Below, piece after piece: positions 12,601 through 24,059 of a stretch of DNA of 64,000 nucleotides. Origin of the DNA: Apus apus (taxonomy: Eukaryota; Chordata; Aves; Apodiformes; Apodidae); assembly GCF_020740795.1 (NCBI RefSeq), contig NC_067283.1, positions 38,057,659 through 38,121,658 of the forward strand, read 5' to 3'. Every line of letters starts with the position of its first letter. The stretch's first letter is position 1. The position numbers and the translations under genes are program-made. Below the pieces are notes generated by a model. That model did no database searches. It worked only from the letters and a program-made list of their open reading frames with translations, and had not been told where the DNA came from.

Positions 12601-15600
12601 TTCTAATAAGAACTTTCTCTGGCTGTATGGGAGCATAGAATTTTTATGTTGTTGCTCAAAACCAGGACACTTAATTGACTTTTTTTTTCTCTGTGTGTTT
12701 GTTTTTGGCTTGGCCTCTCCATGACCTTGTGCACTGTAGTTGCAAGGGAGACAGAAAGTGAAAATAATTACTTCAACCAAAACACCTAAGAGAGGCAGGA
12801 AATAGGGGAAATAAAATTACAAGTTTGGCCAATTCATACCAATAGTACTCGTAGTAGGACTTCTCAGTAAGAGAACACAGTACTATAATTTCACTTCTAC
12901 ATAAGTGCCTCTATATAACATTTACATTATTACAATTCAAATATCTGGAGTTTCTTACATGTTTGGACTACACCTACAAAACTGTTGGTACTAGCGCAAT
13001 GTGCAATTTTGTTAAAATACTAGTCTTACAGAGCAGCAATTTAAGTCTCAGCCTAAGTGCAAACAATAGAACTTTGAAAAATAGAAGTGGCTGCAAAAGT
13101 AATACATGTACTGCATTTCAGAGTGCTAGTTTTCACTCTGTTCCTGTGCAGCACTATGAGATAAAGGGTAGCGATCCTTGAGCAAACCACTTCATGTAAG
13201 TACAGTCCCCAGAGGCTGAAGCAGTGACGGTACAGCATACTGGAAGGGCAGAGACAGGGGCTGTGGGACAGACACACAGGCAGGATGCTGTAGGCTAGGG
13301 AACCTCCATTTCAGAGATCCAGTCAGCAGCCTGAAATTCTTTGTAACCAGAGCTTGACGATGAGCTCCCCATCAGAAAGTCTAGTTGCCCCAAAATTGTT
13401 TGGTTCCTGATAAATAAGAGGAACCAGAGGTGAAAGTACAGGCATAGGTTGGGCTCACAATCTTTGGCTTTAAGCCTGAGATTCCTCTCAGTGGCAGAGA
13501 CAGTGCCGAACTCAGTAAGCAATGAGGGCATCTATGAGTTTCTAGTTTCCTGGTAATACTTTGCTTTTCAAGTAGCACCCCAAATACGTCAGGCTTCCAC
13601 TTCCCTCAGTAAGTTCTTATACTGACTAATACACCCACTACAAAGTGATCTACAGTTCTAAAAACAGGACATGCTTTCTCAGTTGCATGTATTTTTTTCA
13701 CATCATTACTTTTAAAAAGAATGTATATTATATTAACACAGTAATAAAAAATAATTGTTGATATTGCAAAAAAGAGTATACATAGTATAAATTACCTTTA
13801 TTTATATTAGAACTTTTTATGTTTTCTTGTCAGCCTTTGAACTTACCTGCATAATAATCATTGTGTGACACAACATAGAGATCATGCCCTTCTCTGTCTT
13901 CATTATCCAGTTCCTCAAAAGTTTTTGGTGGATTTATAAGCTCTCCAGCTGGTGAACCTGGAAAGTAAGGAATAATACTGCTGGGAGAGGTAAAGGGTTG
14001 GGTGTTTTGTTTGGTTAGTTCTTAATTTTAAACAATATCTTGCTACAGAAGATGCTAATACTGTGGAAGAATGATAGTTTTTACCACATTTCTAGTCAAT
14101 CTATAGGAATCTTACAGCATGGGGCTAGGGGGAAAAAACAAATCACAGAAGCTGAGATGAACATAACTGTTGCAGGAGAGCTACATGGTCAACACATACA
14201 TGATTTGCTCCAATCTATGGAGGAGAGACTCACAAGTCAAGGTAATAACATTTCTTAGCCCCATTAGAACACTTCAGAAAAGGAAGGTGTCTGCTAAACT
14301 GTTCTCCAGGGAAATCTACAAAGACAGACCCAAAAGCCCTAACAGTTACCATTCTCAGTTGCTCCCTTCCTCATGGTAACTAAAAAATACTAGTACATTT
14401 TAATGTATTTCAATAACTGCTATACTGACAACTTTTCTATTAAACTGGAATTGTTGGAAACATAGAATATGTGCTAGATGCTAAAATGCAGATTATCATG
14501 TATTTAGAATATGTTTTAATGCTAAATTTTCCTACCTTGGATGATTTTTGTTCCAAATGTAGTATTAGTTATATCCAAGCCCTCAGGTAACATAGAAGAT
14601 TGATCATGTGATCTGCCCAAGGGTGCTGTTCTATTACTAAAGTAGATTGCCTCTTTTTTGTCTTGCATTATTTGTTGAAAATTAGTTTTAGGAAGTGGAT
14701 TTATGATTGAAGCTACCTAAAGACATCACAAACAACACAAGAGGCATGAAAACTTGCAAAATTTAATCATTCACACAGCAATCTAGCCATCCCCTCACCA
14801 ATGCATGTACAAAAGTTTGATCACAAGTGTTCTGAGATCTTATATGATTACACTGACATAATTTTGTTTACAACTATGAAAAAAAATACTGTATTTTGAA
14901 AGAAGACCACTAATAATCAATGCTATGCAAAATCTCCAGCTAAATAAAATACATATTATGAGACATCACTTTTTAATTTTATGCAAGTTTTTCCACTTGT
15001 TAATTTATACATTTTCAGACTGCAGCCTTTCTGTGCTTATCATATATTAGAAACAATATTCAAATTATAATATGACCAAAACTTCAGTTTGAAAAGTTGT
15101 AACATCTTTGGAATGAAGTCTCATGGTACTTATGATTAAAAACATATTTTGTCTAACAGTTAAGACTAACCATTCTCTCAAAGCTACTCTCAATTCTGCC
15201 AATGCATAATTTAAAAATAATAATTCAAGATAAATATTAATACTGCATTCTAAACAGTCATACCAACAGAAGTTACTTCAGCAGTGTTTTCAAAGCTTAG
15301 CACTAGCTTGGACATTTTTTTTCCTCAGTGTACACACTGGGCTTGGATGAATAGAAGTTACTTGTAAAATTAGGTCAACTTCAAGGCAAAAAAAAAAATT
15401 TCCTTTTACTTTTTTTTTTTTTTTTTCTTCAGTGAACACTCATTTAAGCAGCACACTTACTGAAACTAGCAGCAAGTTTTCCAGCCAGTGGACTGATAAT
15501 GCCTGGATGTTTATAGTTGCTGCTGAGAGACCCAGGACACTCTGCTCTGTTTGTCAGATTTTCTACTTCAGACACTTCTAAAGCAGAAGATTCATATCTG

Positions 15601-18600
15601 CAACCCTTCCATAGGGAGGAGCGGACTAGACAGATGGCAAAACTGGCCAACCAAAGTATTACATCCTTATGTTTATGTAGGACTTGATATATTACAGGGA
15701 TCACGGAACTCAAGGCCCTTTTTCCTCTTTCTTCTTCCCTTCTCTTCCGTCCATGGCTGGCATCTGGGGAGGACTCTGTCTATCCATCACTGTTGATCCC
15801 TAGGCCTGTGCACTCCTGACCCTCATAACTCTCCTCTCAGCTCCTGTCTGCTCTGCTGCTCTCTCTGGCAGCTCCGGGACTTTTCAGGACTGCTCACAGC
15901 TCAGGAGATGCCGTGGGAGTTGTTGAGGTGGGGGGAGGCGACAGGGGTGTTGCACATTCCTGCATATACTTGTATATATTTGTACATATTTTCTTTTTCA
16001 TTAGTATTTAATTAAAGCTGTCTAGGTTAGTTTTCAATCCAGAAAGTCTCTCTTCTTATTCTCTCTCTCCTTTCCCTATCTGGATGGGAGGGGGAGGGGA
16101 TCAAGAGCATTATTGCTACTCATTTAATTGTAAATCCTGAGTCAAATCGTGACAGTCGCAAATACAATTGATCCAAATCCGTGCTTAGAGAACTTGGTAA
16201 GATTCCGACTCTTCCTCCAGATAACATTTAGTTAATACTGCAAGATGAAGCAGTCTTGAACAGACAGTATAGGCTAAAGAAATCGATCCATTCAACATAC
16301 AACTTTTGAAAAGGGACACCAAGAGCCTGATTTGTTTTCATTATGGATATGCCTAATAAATGCCGTACTCAACACCCTGTAGTATCAGAACTTATGTGAT
16401 TAAACCTGAAGACCTTTTCTGAGACCTGAACTCCTCTTTGCCTCAACATCTCCATTTGTAAAATTGAAAAAAATTTACAAGCCCAGCTGATCATAAAAGC
16501 TGCTCAAAAGGCTGATGCATACAAGCCCCAGTGCATCATAAAAGTGTATTTTACTAAAACAACTGTTATTTTTAGATATTTGAAAAATAATTATGTTATT
16601 AAATCACCAATTTTCTCTTCCGTTTGAGTATAGATTACAAAAATAATTTCTGAAGTAAAGAATACACATAAAGTAGTCTGACATAACCAGAACCACTTTT
16701 TAGCTAACAAAATAAGCTTCAACCCAAAGGTAAAAAAGAATACGTAAGAATTACACTAAACTATAAGCACATTCTCAGATAGCAGTTCTCTTGCTAAGAG
16801 CTCAACACGTTTTACTTCTGTAACCAGTAAAGAAAGCAGCAAAATTTGTGGGTAGAAGATTGTTCATTAGCTTAAGTGTTGAAACGGAATTTATAATTCA
16901 GTAGTCATTGCAAAAGTTAAGTCACTGTTAAGATAAAAATCACTGGACTTCAAGTGTTTTCCTATTTCAATCATGCTAGTTAAACTCTATGAATTGATCT
17001 CAGGATTCAGATAATCCACAACAATGGTAAAATGCTGTCATGTAAATCACTCAGCTGTGTACCTTTACCCCTGACTATGAAGAAATCAGTTGCTCTTATT
17101 AAGGACATTCTTAAGTAGTCCATTCTTAAACAAAAGTAAATGAGTCACATTCTTACAGCGAATGAAGAATATGTTGCTTTGCCATGTGTCAAGTGAGATG
17201 CAATGTCAGGATCATCTGCTCTGCCGTAGAATATTTTTTTAACACCAGGAGCTGGATTTGTTGTATTTCGAAACTTTTGCACAATAGTTGGAGTAATGGG
17301 CTATATATAAAACAAAGTAAAAAAAAAAAAAAAAAATTACACCAGATAATCACAAAATATTAAAGAGAAGAAAATGTACTACAGCAACTTCAGTGTGATC
17401 TCAGAGGGAAGAACAAAATATGAGGATATTTTGGGTTTTAACACATGCATGCATTTCTGCAAATGCCAGTATTCTGAGGATAAGGTCAACATAGCCCAGT
17501 CTAAATTTTAACAAACCCACAACAGACACAATGAGAGAGTTGCTAAGTTCCAACAATCTGGTTCCATCTTTAAGACTGATAACAGCTTATTCAGGTATAC
17601 TTCATGAAAAGCAGATGTTAACCTGATTCACAGCAATTCCACCATCAATGAAGCCTTTTCAGAAACTATTTTAACCACAGTTTGGGGTTTTTTAATTACC
17701 CATTTAAAGGCAGGGCTGCTATTTAAGAGATCAGTTTTTGTGTCAGCACCCTCTGACTCTTCAGGGCCATGGGGAAGGGCCTCTGGGAAGCATGATTCTG
17801 AAGGGCATCCACAGATAAAGGGCATCCACATCTCCATCAGAAGTAACTGTAGTTCCTAATATTAATCACTGTAACAGTATTATCAGAGAAAAACTGTCTA
17901 AACCAACTCTGTTTAGTCCCATCTTTGTAAAACATGAAGACCAAAAAAGAACTGACAGAAGTGTTTTACAATCCTACCGACTATTCTCTATGATCCCACG
18001 CGACAGAAATTAACATTGAAAAAAAAATCAGTATTTTCTGAAGAGAAAGGATGTAGAAAAATTACCAAGATTTTCACTGATTTTCTTTTTAGGGCCTGTC
18101 TCAAAGCACAATCACTAACGAGAACTCAGAATCACAGAATCATAAAAAGGCTTGGGTCAGAAGGGACCTTAAAGACCATCTAGTTCTAAACCCCCTGCCA
18201 TGGGCTGGGACACCTTTCACTAGACGAGGCTGCTCTCTGGACAACCAGCTCGAGTCTCACTATCCTCACAGTGAAGAATTTCCTCCTCATGTCTCACCTA
18301 AATCTACCCTCTTTGAGTTTGAAACAGTTCCCGCTTGTCCTGTCCCTACGTGCCCTTATAAAAAGTCCCTCTCCAGCTTTCTTACAGGCCCCCTTCAGAA
18401 CAAAAGTTTCACAAGGAGCAACTTTTAAAAGTAACTCACCCTGGGTAAAACCTCGGTGAGGCAACTGGCTGCTCTGTCACCTGTGGGAAGCAACTTTCCA
18501 GCCTAAATAAGAAAATGAAAAATTAAGGCACAACCAAAGCTCTTATACTAATAAACACAACTCGTCAAATAAGGATATGAGGAGATTGCATGAGATTGAT

Positions 18601-18857
18601 GTCTAATTATCCCCGGGTGGGGGTAAAAAAAGGTGCCACAGGCACGTTTGGGAGGAGACGGGTGGGACTGCAGGAGATGCGCCAGCCTGGCCCACACGCT
18701 GCGCCTCCTTCAGCCTCTTCCCTCAGCCCGTGGCCAGGCCGCGGCTCCCAGAAGGAGCAGAGGGCGGGAGCCCTTCGGCGAAGGCACTCACGGGCGACAG
18801 TTCAGGAAACCTTTCGGTGAACTTCCCGTCATAGACGGGCCGCAGCTGCTCCGCCAT
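3530..18857 (-). CDS. EFHB: EF-hand domain family member B (CFAP21), 13 coding exons
   Basis: EFHB/CFAP21 is a calcium-binding microtubule inner protein of axonemal doublets and has also been linked to store-operated calcium entry. Coding exons in transcript order: 18857-18792, 18502-18440, 17300-17157, 14716-14536, 13957-13847, 11890-11761, 11386-11298, 9771-9712, 8931-8777, 8009-7802, 7436-7230, 6724-6543, 3694-3530. All junctions are GT-AG and phases match, giving 586 residues. The N-terminal half carries CFAP21-family blocks (IVQKFRNTTNPAPG, KIFYGRADD, HTFGM, GVGDLLHWWVP). Two EF-hand loops lie at about residues 332-343 and 368-379. The start ATG lies in a CpG island, and its peptide joins in frame to the conserved exons. 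Human EFHB is, from memory, longer (about 833) because of an extended N-terminus not seen here. The acceptors of exons 7 and 8 are uncertain. The identity is firm. Confidence 0.94.
6062..6230 (-). mobile_element. Diverged CR1 fragment in EFHB intron 12
   Basis: Starts with the antisense CR1 tail (CATAGAAT) followed by diverged AGGTCAGAAGAGATCTCTGG and ATCCAACCACATC blocks. It is old and the far end is approximate. Confidence 0.6.
6543..6724 (-). CDS. EFHB: EFHB coding exon 12
   Basis: Encodes YRVCGVPTVRSDIPAPQIRG to LFKTRPKAE, phase 1 to 0. Acceptor TTCCCCAG, donor GTATAG. Confidence 0.92.
7230..7436 (-). CDS. EFHB: EFHB coding exon 11
   Basis: A low-complexity linker (KKIDVAALPESTKINEEPLL onward) ending SVVGGLPTT. 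Phase 1 to 1, donor GTAAGT. Confidence 0.9.
7802..8009 (-). CDS. EFHB: EFHB coding exon 10 (EF-hands)
   Basis: Carries the rest of EF loop 1 (NRDGMIDKDN) and the whole canonical loop 2 (DLDKDGLINYLE), then LANFLNWKDKMAVKEF. Phase 0 to 1, donor GTAGGT. Confidence 0.95.
8777..8931 (-). CDS. EFHB: EFHB coding exon 9
   Basis: Fifty-one codons from VGDLLHWWVPYEFLHGKGK to EVFRHYDK, ending with the first two residues of EF-hand loop 1. Phase 1 to 0, donor GTCAGT. Confidence 0.93.
9712..9771 (-). CDS. EFHB: EFHB coding exon 8 (acceptor uncertain)
   Basis: Encodes ETKNVPPVHTFGMLVRRDEY, ending in phase 1 at donor GTAAGT. Only the weak GAG acceptor (exon start 9771) keeps frame with exon 7. The better CAG eight bases upstream would give an immediate stop. 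Confidence 0.75.
11298..11386 (-). CDS. EFHB: EFHB coding exon 7 (acceptor uncertain)
   Basis: Encodes MRAVSKESDDFKEKILPQLG followed by KVLDPQMNK, ending in phase 1 at donor GTACTT. The acceptor CTTGTAG (exon start 11386) keeps frame with exon 6. GAG acceptors giving starts at 11401 (with exon 6) or 11399 (with a 26-base candidate exon at 11590-11615) also keep frame. Confidence 0.75.
11761..11890 (-). CDS. EFHB: EFHB coding exon 6
   Basis: Encodes EPINRKYDSRYFSKSS through HWPCDLQ, phase 1 to 2, with the family-typical TPHCNHGRN block. Acceptor TTCACAG, donor GTAAGT. Confidence 0.92.
13847..13957 (-). CDS. EFHB: EFHB coding exon 5
   Basis: Encodes SPAGELINPPKTFEEL through VVSHNDYYA, phase 1 to 1. 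Acceptor TTTCCAG, donor GTAAGT. Confidence 0.92.
14536..14716 (-). CDS. EFHB: EFHB coding exon 4
   Basis: Sixty codons plus one base, starting VASIINPLPKTNFQQIMQ and ending TFGTKIIQ. Acceptor CTTTAG, donor GTAGGA, phase 0 to 1. Confidence 0.92.
15440..16154 (+). mobile_element. Endogenous retrovirus LTR relic in EFHB intron 3
   Basis: The right part has the layout of an avian LTR: a TATATATTTGTACATATTT stretch, ATTAAAGC near 16011, CAGAAAGTCTCTCT, a G-rich GGGAGGGGGAGGGGATCAAG block, and an end in CGTGACA. The left part shares diverged U3-like words such as CAAAACTGGCCAACCAAAG. No retroviral genes are seen nearby, so it is probably a solo LTR. The family name and left end are uncertain. Confidence 0.6.
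17157..17300 (-). CDS. EFHB: EFHB coding exon 3
   Basis: Forty-eight codons starting PITPTIVQKFRNTTNPAPGV and containing KKIFYGRADDPDIASH, phase 0 to 0. This is the most recognisable N-terminal EFHB block. Donor GTAAGA. Confidence 0.92.
18129..18398 (-). mobile_element. CR1 3' fragment in EFHB intron 2
   Basis: Antisense CR1: AATCACAGAATCAT, then CAGAAGGGACCTTAAAGACC, CCCCTGCCATGGGC and GTGAAGAATTTCCTCCT. It ends about 40 bases from EFHB exon 2. Confidence 0.9.
18440..18502 (-). CDS. EFHB: EFHB coding exon 2
   Basis: Twenty-one codons (AGKLLPTGDRAASCLTEVLP, then R), phase 0 at both ends. Acceptor TTATTTAG, donor GTGAGT. Confidence 0.85.
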
Positions 18858-19050
18858 GGCGGCGCGGGGCCGCAGCGGCCGTTGCCGCCGCTCGCGTGGC
18901 GAGGGCGGGGTCTGCGCCGCCACACCCGCCGCAGGCGGCGACGGGAGCGCCCGGGCGCGGCGGGGCCGCCCTCACAGCCCGGCGGGCCCGGCCCCGCAGC
19001 CCCCCCGCCCTCCCCGGCACTCTCCTCCCGCCACCGCCCTCGCACCTCCT
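18610..19050. promoter_or_regulatory. EFHB: CpG-island promoter of EFHB
   Basis: A GC- and CpG-rich block around EFHB exon 1 in an AT-rich region. Stop-free frames here on both strands reflect base composition. No TATA box or clear ciliary X-box was found by eye. Confidence 0.75.
18792..18857 (-). CDS. EFHB: EFHB coding exon 1 (start codon)
   Basis: Encodes MAEQLRPVYDGKFTERFPEL plus SP, then donor GTGAGT, phase 0. The ATG sits in GCCATGGCGG inside a CpG island. A 5' UTR of unknown length lies upstream towards 19050. Confidence 0.85.
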
Positions 19051-19099
19051 GGAGAAAGCCAGGAAACACATTGCACTGAGGCTATTTCGTAACTGACAC

Positions 19100-22000
19100 G
19101 ATCTACGAAAACAATTACAGTCCCACTGCAGAGGTGGTATGTTTCTCAGACCCACGGTTGAAGCCCTTGGAAATGCACCAGCTTTTAGACAGGTGCGTTG
19201 TATCTTGAAAGTTTTACATGGTCAAAAGTCTGATAAAACTTTAAACCTTTATTAATTATTCTAATAAAAATACAGCGCCTTCCACAGATGTTGTCACATG
19301 TATAAACATACTAATACAATATTTTATACTGACTTTGTTCCTCTAGACAAAACTACATCTACACAATGGCACAGAGGTGGGTGAAAGAAGCCTGTCAACA
19401 CTACCTTTACATCAGGACACATGAATGCTCTTACTATTTCTCTTAAATGAGTAAACATATCATATATCTAAACTACTGCATTTGGCTTATGGAAACAGAT
19501 GTGGATTGTTTCAGAGAAGCAGCACGGCTAAGAGTGAACAACTTTCACTGCTGTTCAAAAGCCCCTCAGCTCTTACAAAAACTTTTACTTGCAGGTGACA
19601 TTTAGTAAATTCTCCACTTCATCCCTGAAAACATCTAAATTTAATCACATCCTTCTCCATTCTCTATAGTCCTATGACGGCAAAACCAATTTTAGATAAA
19701 CACACAGACCTTAACGGTAATTAATTAACAAACATTACCAGCTGTTGCCATTTTATTCTCAGCTCTGATGTGTTTGATAAGGATCTAAAATGAGGAAGCT
19801 AAATTAAAACTGAATTCTCAGGACCCTTTCCTACAAATAGAAGGTGAGAGGCTCAGGCAGCGATTGCTCTCAGATTACCAGGCCACTGGGCAGTAGGGAT
19901 GGCCGACGACTTGCTCCAGCTGTCGAGAGGCCTTGACTCTACACGTCAGTACTATGATCAGCTTGCTTCTCACAGGTGAACATAGCTTAACCTTCTCCAG
20001 GTAACATACATTATCTTCAGCTATTATCTAACTATGGCCATTGCTGGTGTGCTTTTTCAAAAACTGTTTTTCTGCTGTACAACACTGCTAATAGAGAACA
20101 TCCATGACCACCCAGGAACTGAAGAAGTTCTTAACATGTTTGGCTCACTTGTACTTCAGTCATTTGTGTTGTTACTTAAGAGTGCTCTTGCCTAATAAAT
20201 AATTGTTGGTAGTTTAATAAATAAAAAAAATTATCGTTTACCTCTTGCCTTGTGATAAGTTCATCTGACAAATTTCTATCTAGTAAAGGCTAAATTGTGC
20301 TTCAAACTGGGTAAGGATAAAGCTTAAGAAGAGGAAATAATTTAGACAGAGGAATAGCAAAGCATAGCATCACAAAATTATATGGTAATAGCACAGCACA
20401 GAAAACTGGGACTTGAAAGTTTAGTCTTGTGTTTGTTTCATTTCTAGCTGTCTATATACCTGTGTTCAAGGTGTACATTCTGTTATTTCTGATTGATTTT
20501 ATTTTTACATTGCTTTTTTTCCCCAGTAGGTGGCCACACTTGATAAATTAAACAATCCATTCAGCCCTGAAGGAGTGGGATGGGTCAAAGACAGAAAAAC
20601 AGGACCTGGCAATGTAAAAAGAATGCCTGCTGCAGAAACAAACAGAGCAGTCATCAGCCTTCTCTGTTTTGGTCCTTTGGTTTTTGTTGTTGTTGTTGTT
20701 TGGTTTTTTTTTGTTCCGCAGAGATATGGGTCCCTATTAATCAGTTTGAAACCTACGAACAGTATACATGCTTCTGTTAGCTACCTTTCACACATCGCTT
20801 GGAAACAGACACTAAACCCCCTCAGACCAAAAAACTGCTCTTAAAAGTGCTCTCATTTGCAAGCCTCTTTGTAGAAGAGGGAGATGCCTCACTGGCTGCT
20901 TTCCACAAGAGACTCATCCAGGGGCCAGAGAAAACAGGAAAGCATATTTATCTGAAGGAGCTGCTACTATTATGAATTACTATAGCAGGGTGGATACTGA
21001 AAACTGGCTAGTAAAAAGGTAGAGAATACATCTTTTTCATCTATATAAAAAAAAAAAAAACCCTCTACTATTAATCTGTAAAAACTGCATCCATATTTTC
21101 ATGCCCTATCAGAAAAAATAATATTCTTAAAAATGCGAATCTTGGAAGTCATGGAAATGAAACTAAAGTAGTAGCGGGTGAATTTGGAAAGATTTTCCCT
21201 TCATTTGAATCATATTACAAGTAGGTAGGATTCAGCCTGGTAAAAGCCAGGCTAAGTGCATTCTCAGCTTATAATGGGTAGATACACAATATGAGAAGAA
21301 GTAGCAAACGCTAAGAGTTTCTTACATCCATTTTCTAGGTGTTAAGTCCACAGTGCAAATACAAAATGTGAATTCCATGTAGAAGTATCCAACGAAAGAG
21401 CTGCTCCTTCTCCCTGTAATTCTGCTCATTTTAGGAATCAGGATTGAGCAAAGGATGAATAAATGTTAAACTGATGTTAAACACACACACAAAAAACCAA
21501 ACCAAACCAAAAAAAACCACCAACAAATCACAACAAACAAACACCATTTTAGAAAAAAAAGATCAAAACTTTATTCACTCCAGCAAGAATTTGTCATCTC
21601 CTATGTTAAGATAGTCAGATCTCTAGAGAATTCTGTTTTCGAAAAAGTTGAACAAAATATTCCTTTCTACACCAGTACTTTTGTACTTAACATTACTTGT
21701 CAGTTGAAAGTTACCACTTTGACTGACACCAAATTCCCACATTACAGTGTGTTTCTCTTCTTGTTCAAGACAAAACTGAGGAATGGAAACTACCTAAAAC
21801 CCTGCGTTTTACTGTCTTTATGAAGCACAAAGACTCCATGTTCTGCAATATAGTTCACATTCTGACCATGGTGCTGGCACACACAGCAGTCAAAGTAGTA
21901 AATTTGTAAATTCCTTAAGGTCTCTGAACACCAGAGAATTCAACATAAAATGCTGCAAATTTTGTTAAACTCTTGAAGGACATTTGCCATGCCAATACAC

Positions 22001-22159
22001 TTTGCTGTTGTTATTGTCTGGTTACTTTAATATTTTTTTATTCAACTAGTTTAGGGATAGAAAATTACTTTCTACATGCCACACACAATCTACATGCTGA
22101 GATGTGACCAAACCAATGGATGTACAGAGGAAATGTACACAAGCAGGGATAGAAGATGG
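19100..22159. other. Intergenic region between EFHB and RAB5A, left part
   Basis: AT-rich sequence without a supportable exon. It contains short A-rich simple tracts near 21045 and 21480-21540. Confidence 0.5.
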
Positions 22160-22500
22160 TGTGGTGGTTAAGACATGGACTCCAGGGTGAGAAGCAATGG
22201 AATAATTTATTACGAGAAAATGCTTCCTTATATACTTTTACAGTGGGAACCGAAAATAAGCAACTGAGGTACAGAGGATGTAAACAGCATACACACCTGC
22301 TCCTTGGCACACACACAGACCTTGGGTTCCCAGGATGTAGGCAATCACACACCAAACACACAATAAACAGTGTTCTGATTTTTGTCAATTCACAGTGCTG
22401 CTCACAGCAAGCCCTGGCCCTTAGCTGGTCTCATATTGTTTTACCTACTTCTTTACAGATAGAGGAGGCCCTTTTTCTTGTCCCATGGCTATTCTCCACA
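22160..22500 (-). mobile_element. Solo LTR-like element of an endogenous retrovirus
   Basis: A 341-base block bounded by a 5-base inverted repeat, TGTGG and CCACA. On the minus strand it reads like a promoter-bearing LTR: U3, a TATATAAGG box (plus 22227-22235), AATAAA (plus 22206-22211) 15 bases on, then a 46-base U5-like end. The size resembles alpharetrovirus-type LTRs. No flanking target duplication is obvious and no viral genes are adjacent. Family assignment needs a repeat library. Confidence 0.55.
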
Positions 22501-24059
22501 GGCAGAAAAAAGAATACTATAGCAGATGTACACATGAAAAAAAAAAAATATGGGAAGTTCAAATGGAACAAAGAGGTTCTGCACATCCTCTTAAGTAAAA
22601 TTCTATTTATTATTACACATCTAGAGTCAGACTTAAACACAAGAAGAGTGAACAAAGTATATTACTAAACTGCAGAAAAATGCAGAAATAGGTAGAAATC
22701 CACCTGGTTAAATCATGACCTACTAACATCATTTTTTCTTTGTTAACATCATCCAACACAGTGTCATTTTTGGTATTTGACATATGACTCAAAATGACAA
22801 AAAATACAAAAACAAGAACACTGGTAGGACTAGGGCCAGAGCTTTTCTTAATCAGCTGTTTGTCCAGACTACAGCAGAAGAAACTCATCTTCACCAAGAA
22901 CATTCACAGAGACCTGTAAAGCTCAAAGTACAGTCATTGAACTCAGTCATTTGATTAGTGCCAAATGCTCCACCTCTTATTTCACACATTCCCGGTGAAT
23001 CTTTGCTGTTTGCTGACCCCAGATGTCAGTGTCAACTAGCTCTGAACAATTTGGGCATTTCACAAAGCAAAAGGGAGACAGAGCTCTGTGCTGCAGTCAG
23101 TGAGTTAGTTAGCCAGTAGAAATTTCACGCATGAAACACAAGCTTTCTAGCAGTACACCAGTATCATAGAGCTGCTGTTGTAGGATCCAAATCTCAGACT
23201 GCATCCATCACATCATCCAAAACATGGACTGCCTCTACACTTAACAGACAAAAAGCATGAGAGATTTGCAGTCATGTTAGCAGTTTCAGCAAAATGCCTA
23301 CTGCAACCTATCTTCAGTCTGCTCAAAGGATTCTGAGAAGAAAAATCCTCTAACGACTCATGTGAACATAATTCATTCTTTATCACTTTTGCTCCTTTTT
23401 TATTAGTGCAACTATATCACATTAATATAATTTCTGAATAAAAAATTCTATTCAGCCTTGAATTTCAGATACAATTGCTAACCAGAGAGATTATTCTGAT
23501 TTTAGAAAGTATTTCTTTATGTTTTATAGGCATAGAATGTCTGATCCCCACATACAGAATGTTAGTTCTTTTCTGAACACTGCTGCATTGTGTTTTGTAT
23601 TTTCTCATTCTTCTTGTGTAAACTATGTGGTTTCACATTATACCTTAACAAATTTTACTGCCAATCAGGTGTTCATTGGCTCTTTGCCTTCTCTCAACTA
23701 ACACTCCGTTATTCTTATCTGCACCAGATCTAGTCAGCCTGCAGTCACAGATGAGTTGATTCAGTCAGCTGTGCTACTACAAAACTATGACTTTTGGTGA
23801 ACAATTTCTGCATGACATCAAGTGGTTGATTCAACTCACTCTGCAGCTGTAGGGTATCACAACTTACTCAAGAGGTGCAAGCTTGCAGCTGGGAACAGAA
23901 ATGGACTAGGATCATGCCTTTCATCAGTGCCTCTTCATTTGAGTAGCTTAAGCAAAACATGAAATACTATGTACAACATGGGCATTTACTTTCTAAATTG
24001 AAGTTCAAGTCTTTCTAAAGATTCACAGTGTAATACTTTAATTTTTTTCATCCAAAACA
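22501..24059. other. Intergenic, no supportable gene
   Basis: Short frames on both strands lack homology or splice context. I see nothing assignable. Confidence 0.5.

Noticed and set aside
18633..19155. Overlapping frames on both strands at the EFHB promoter
   Set aside because: Composition-driven. The EFHB exon accounts for the only conserved peptide here.
22156..22668. 170-codon plus-strand frame
   Set aside because: Mostly the antisense of the LTR-like element, with a low-complexity Lys tract. No protein similarity recognised.
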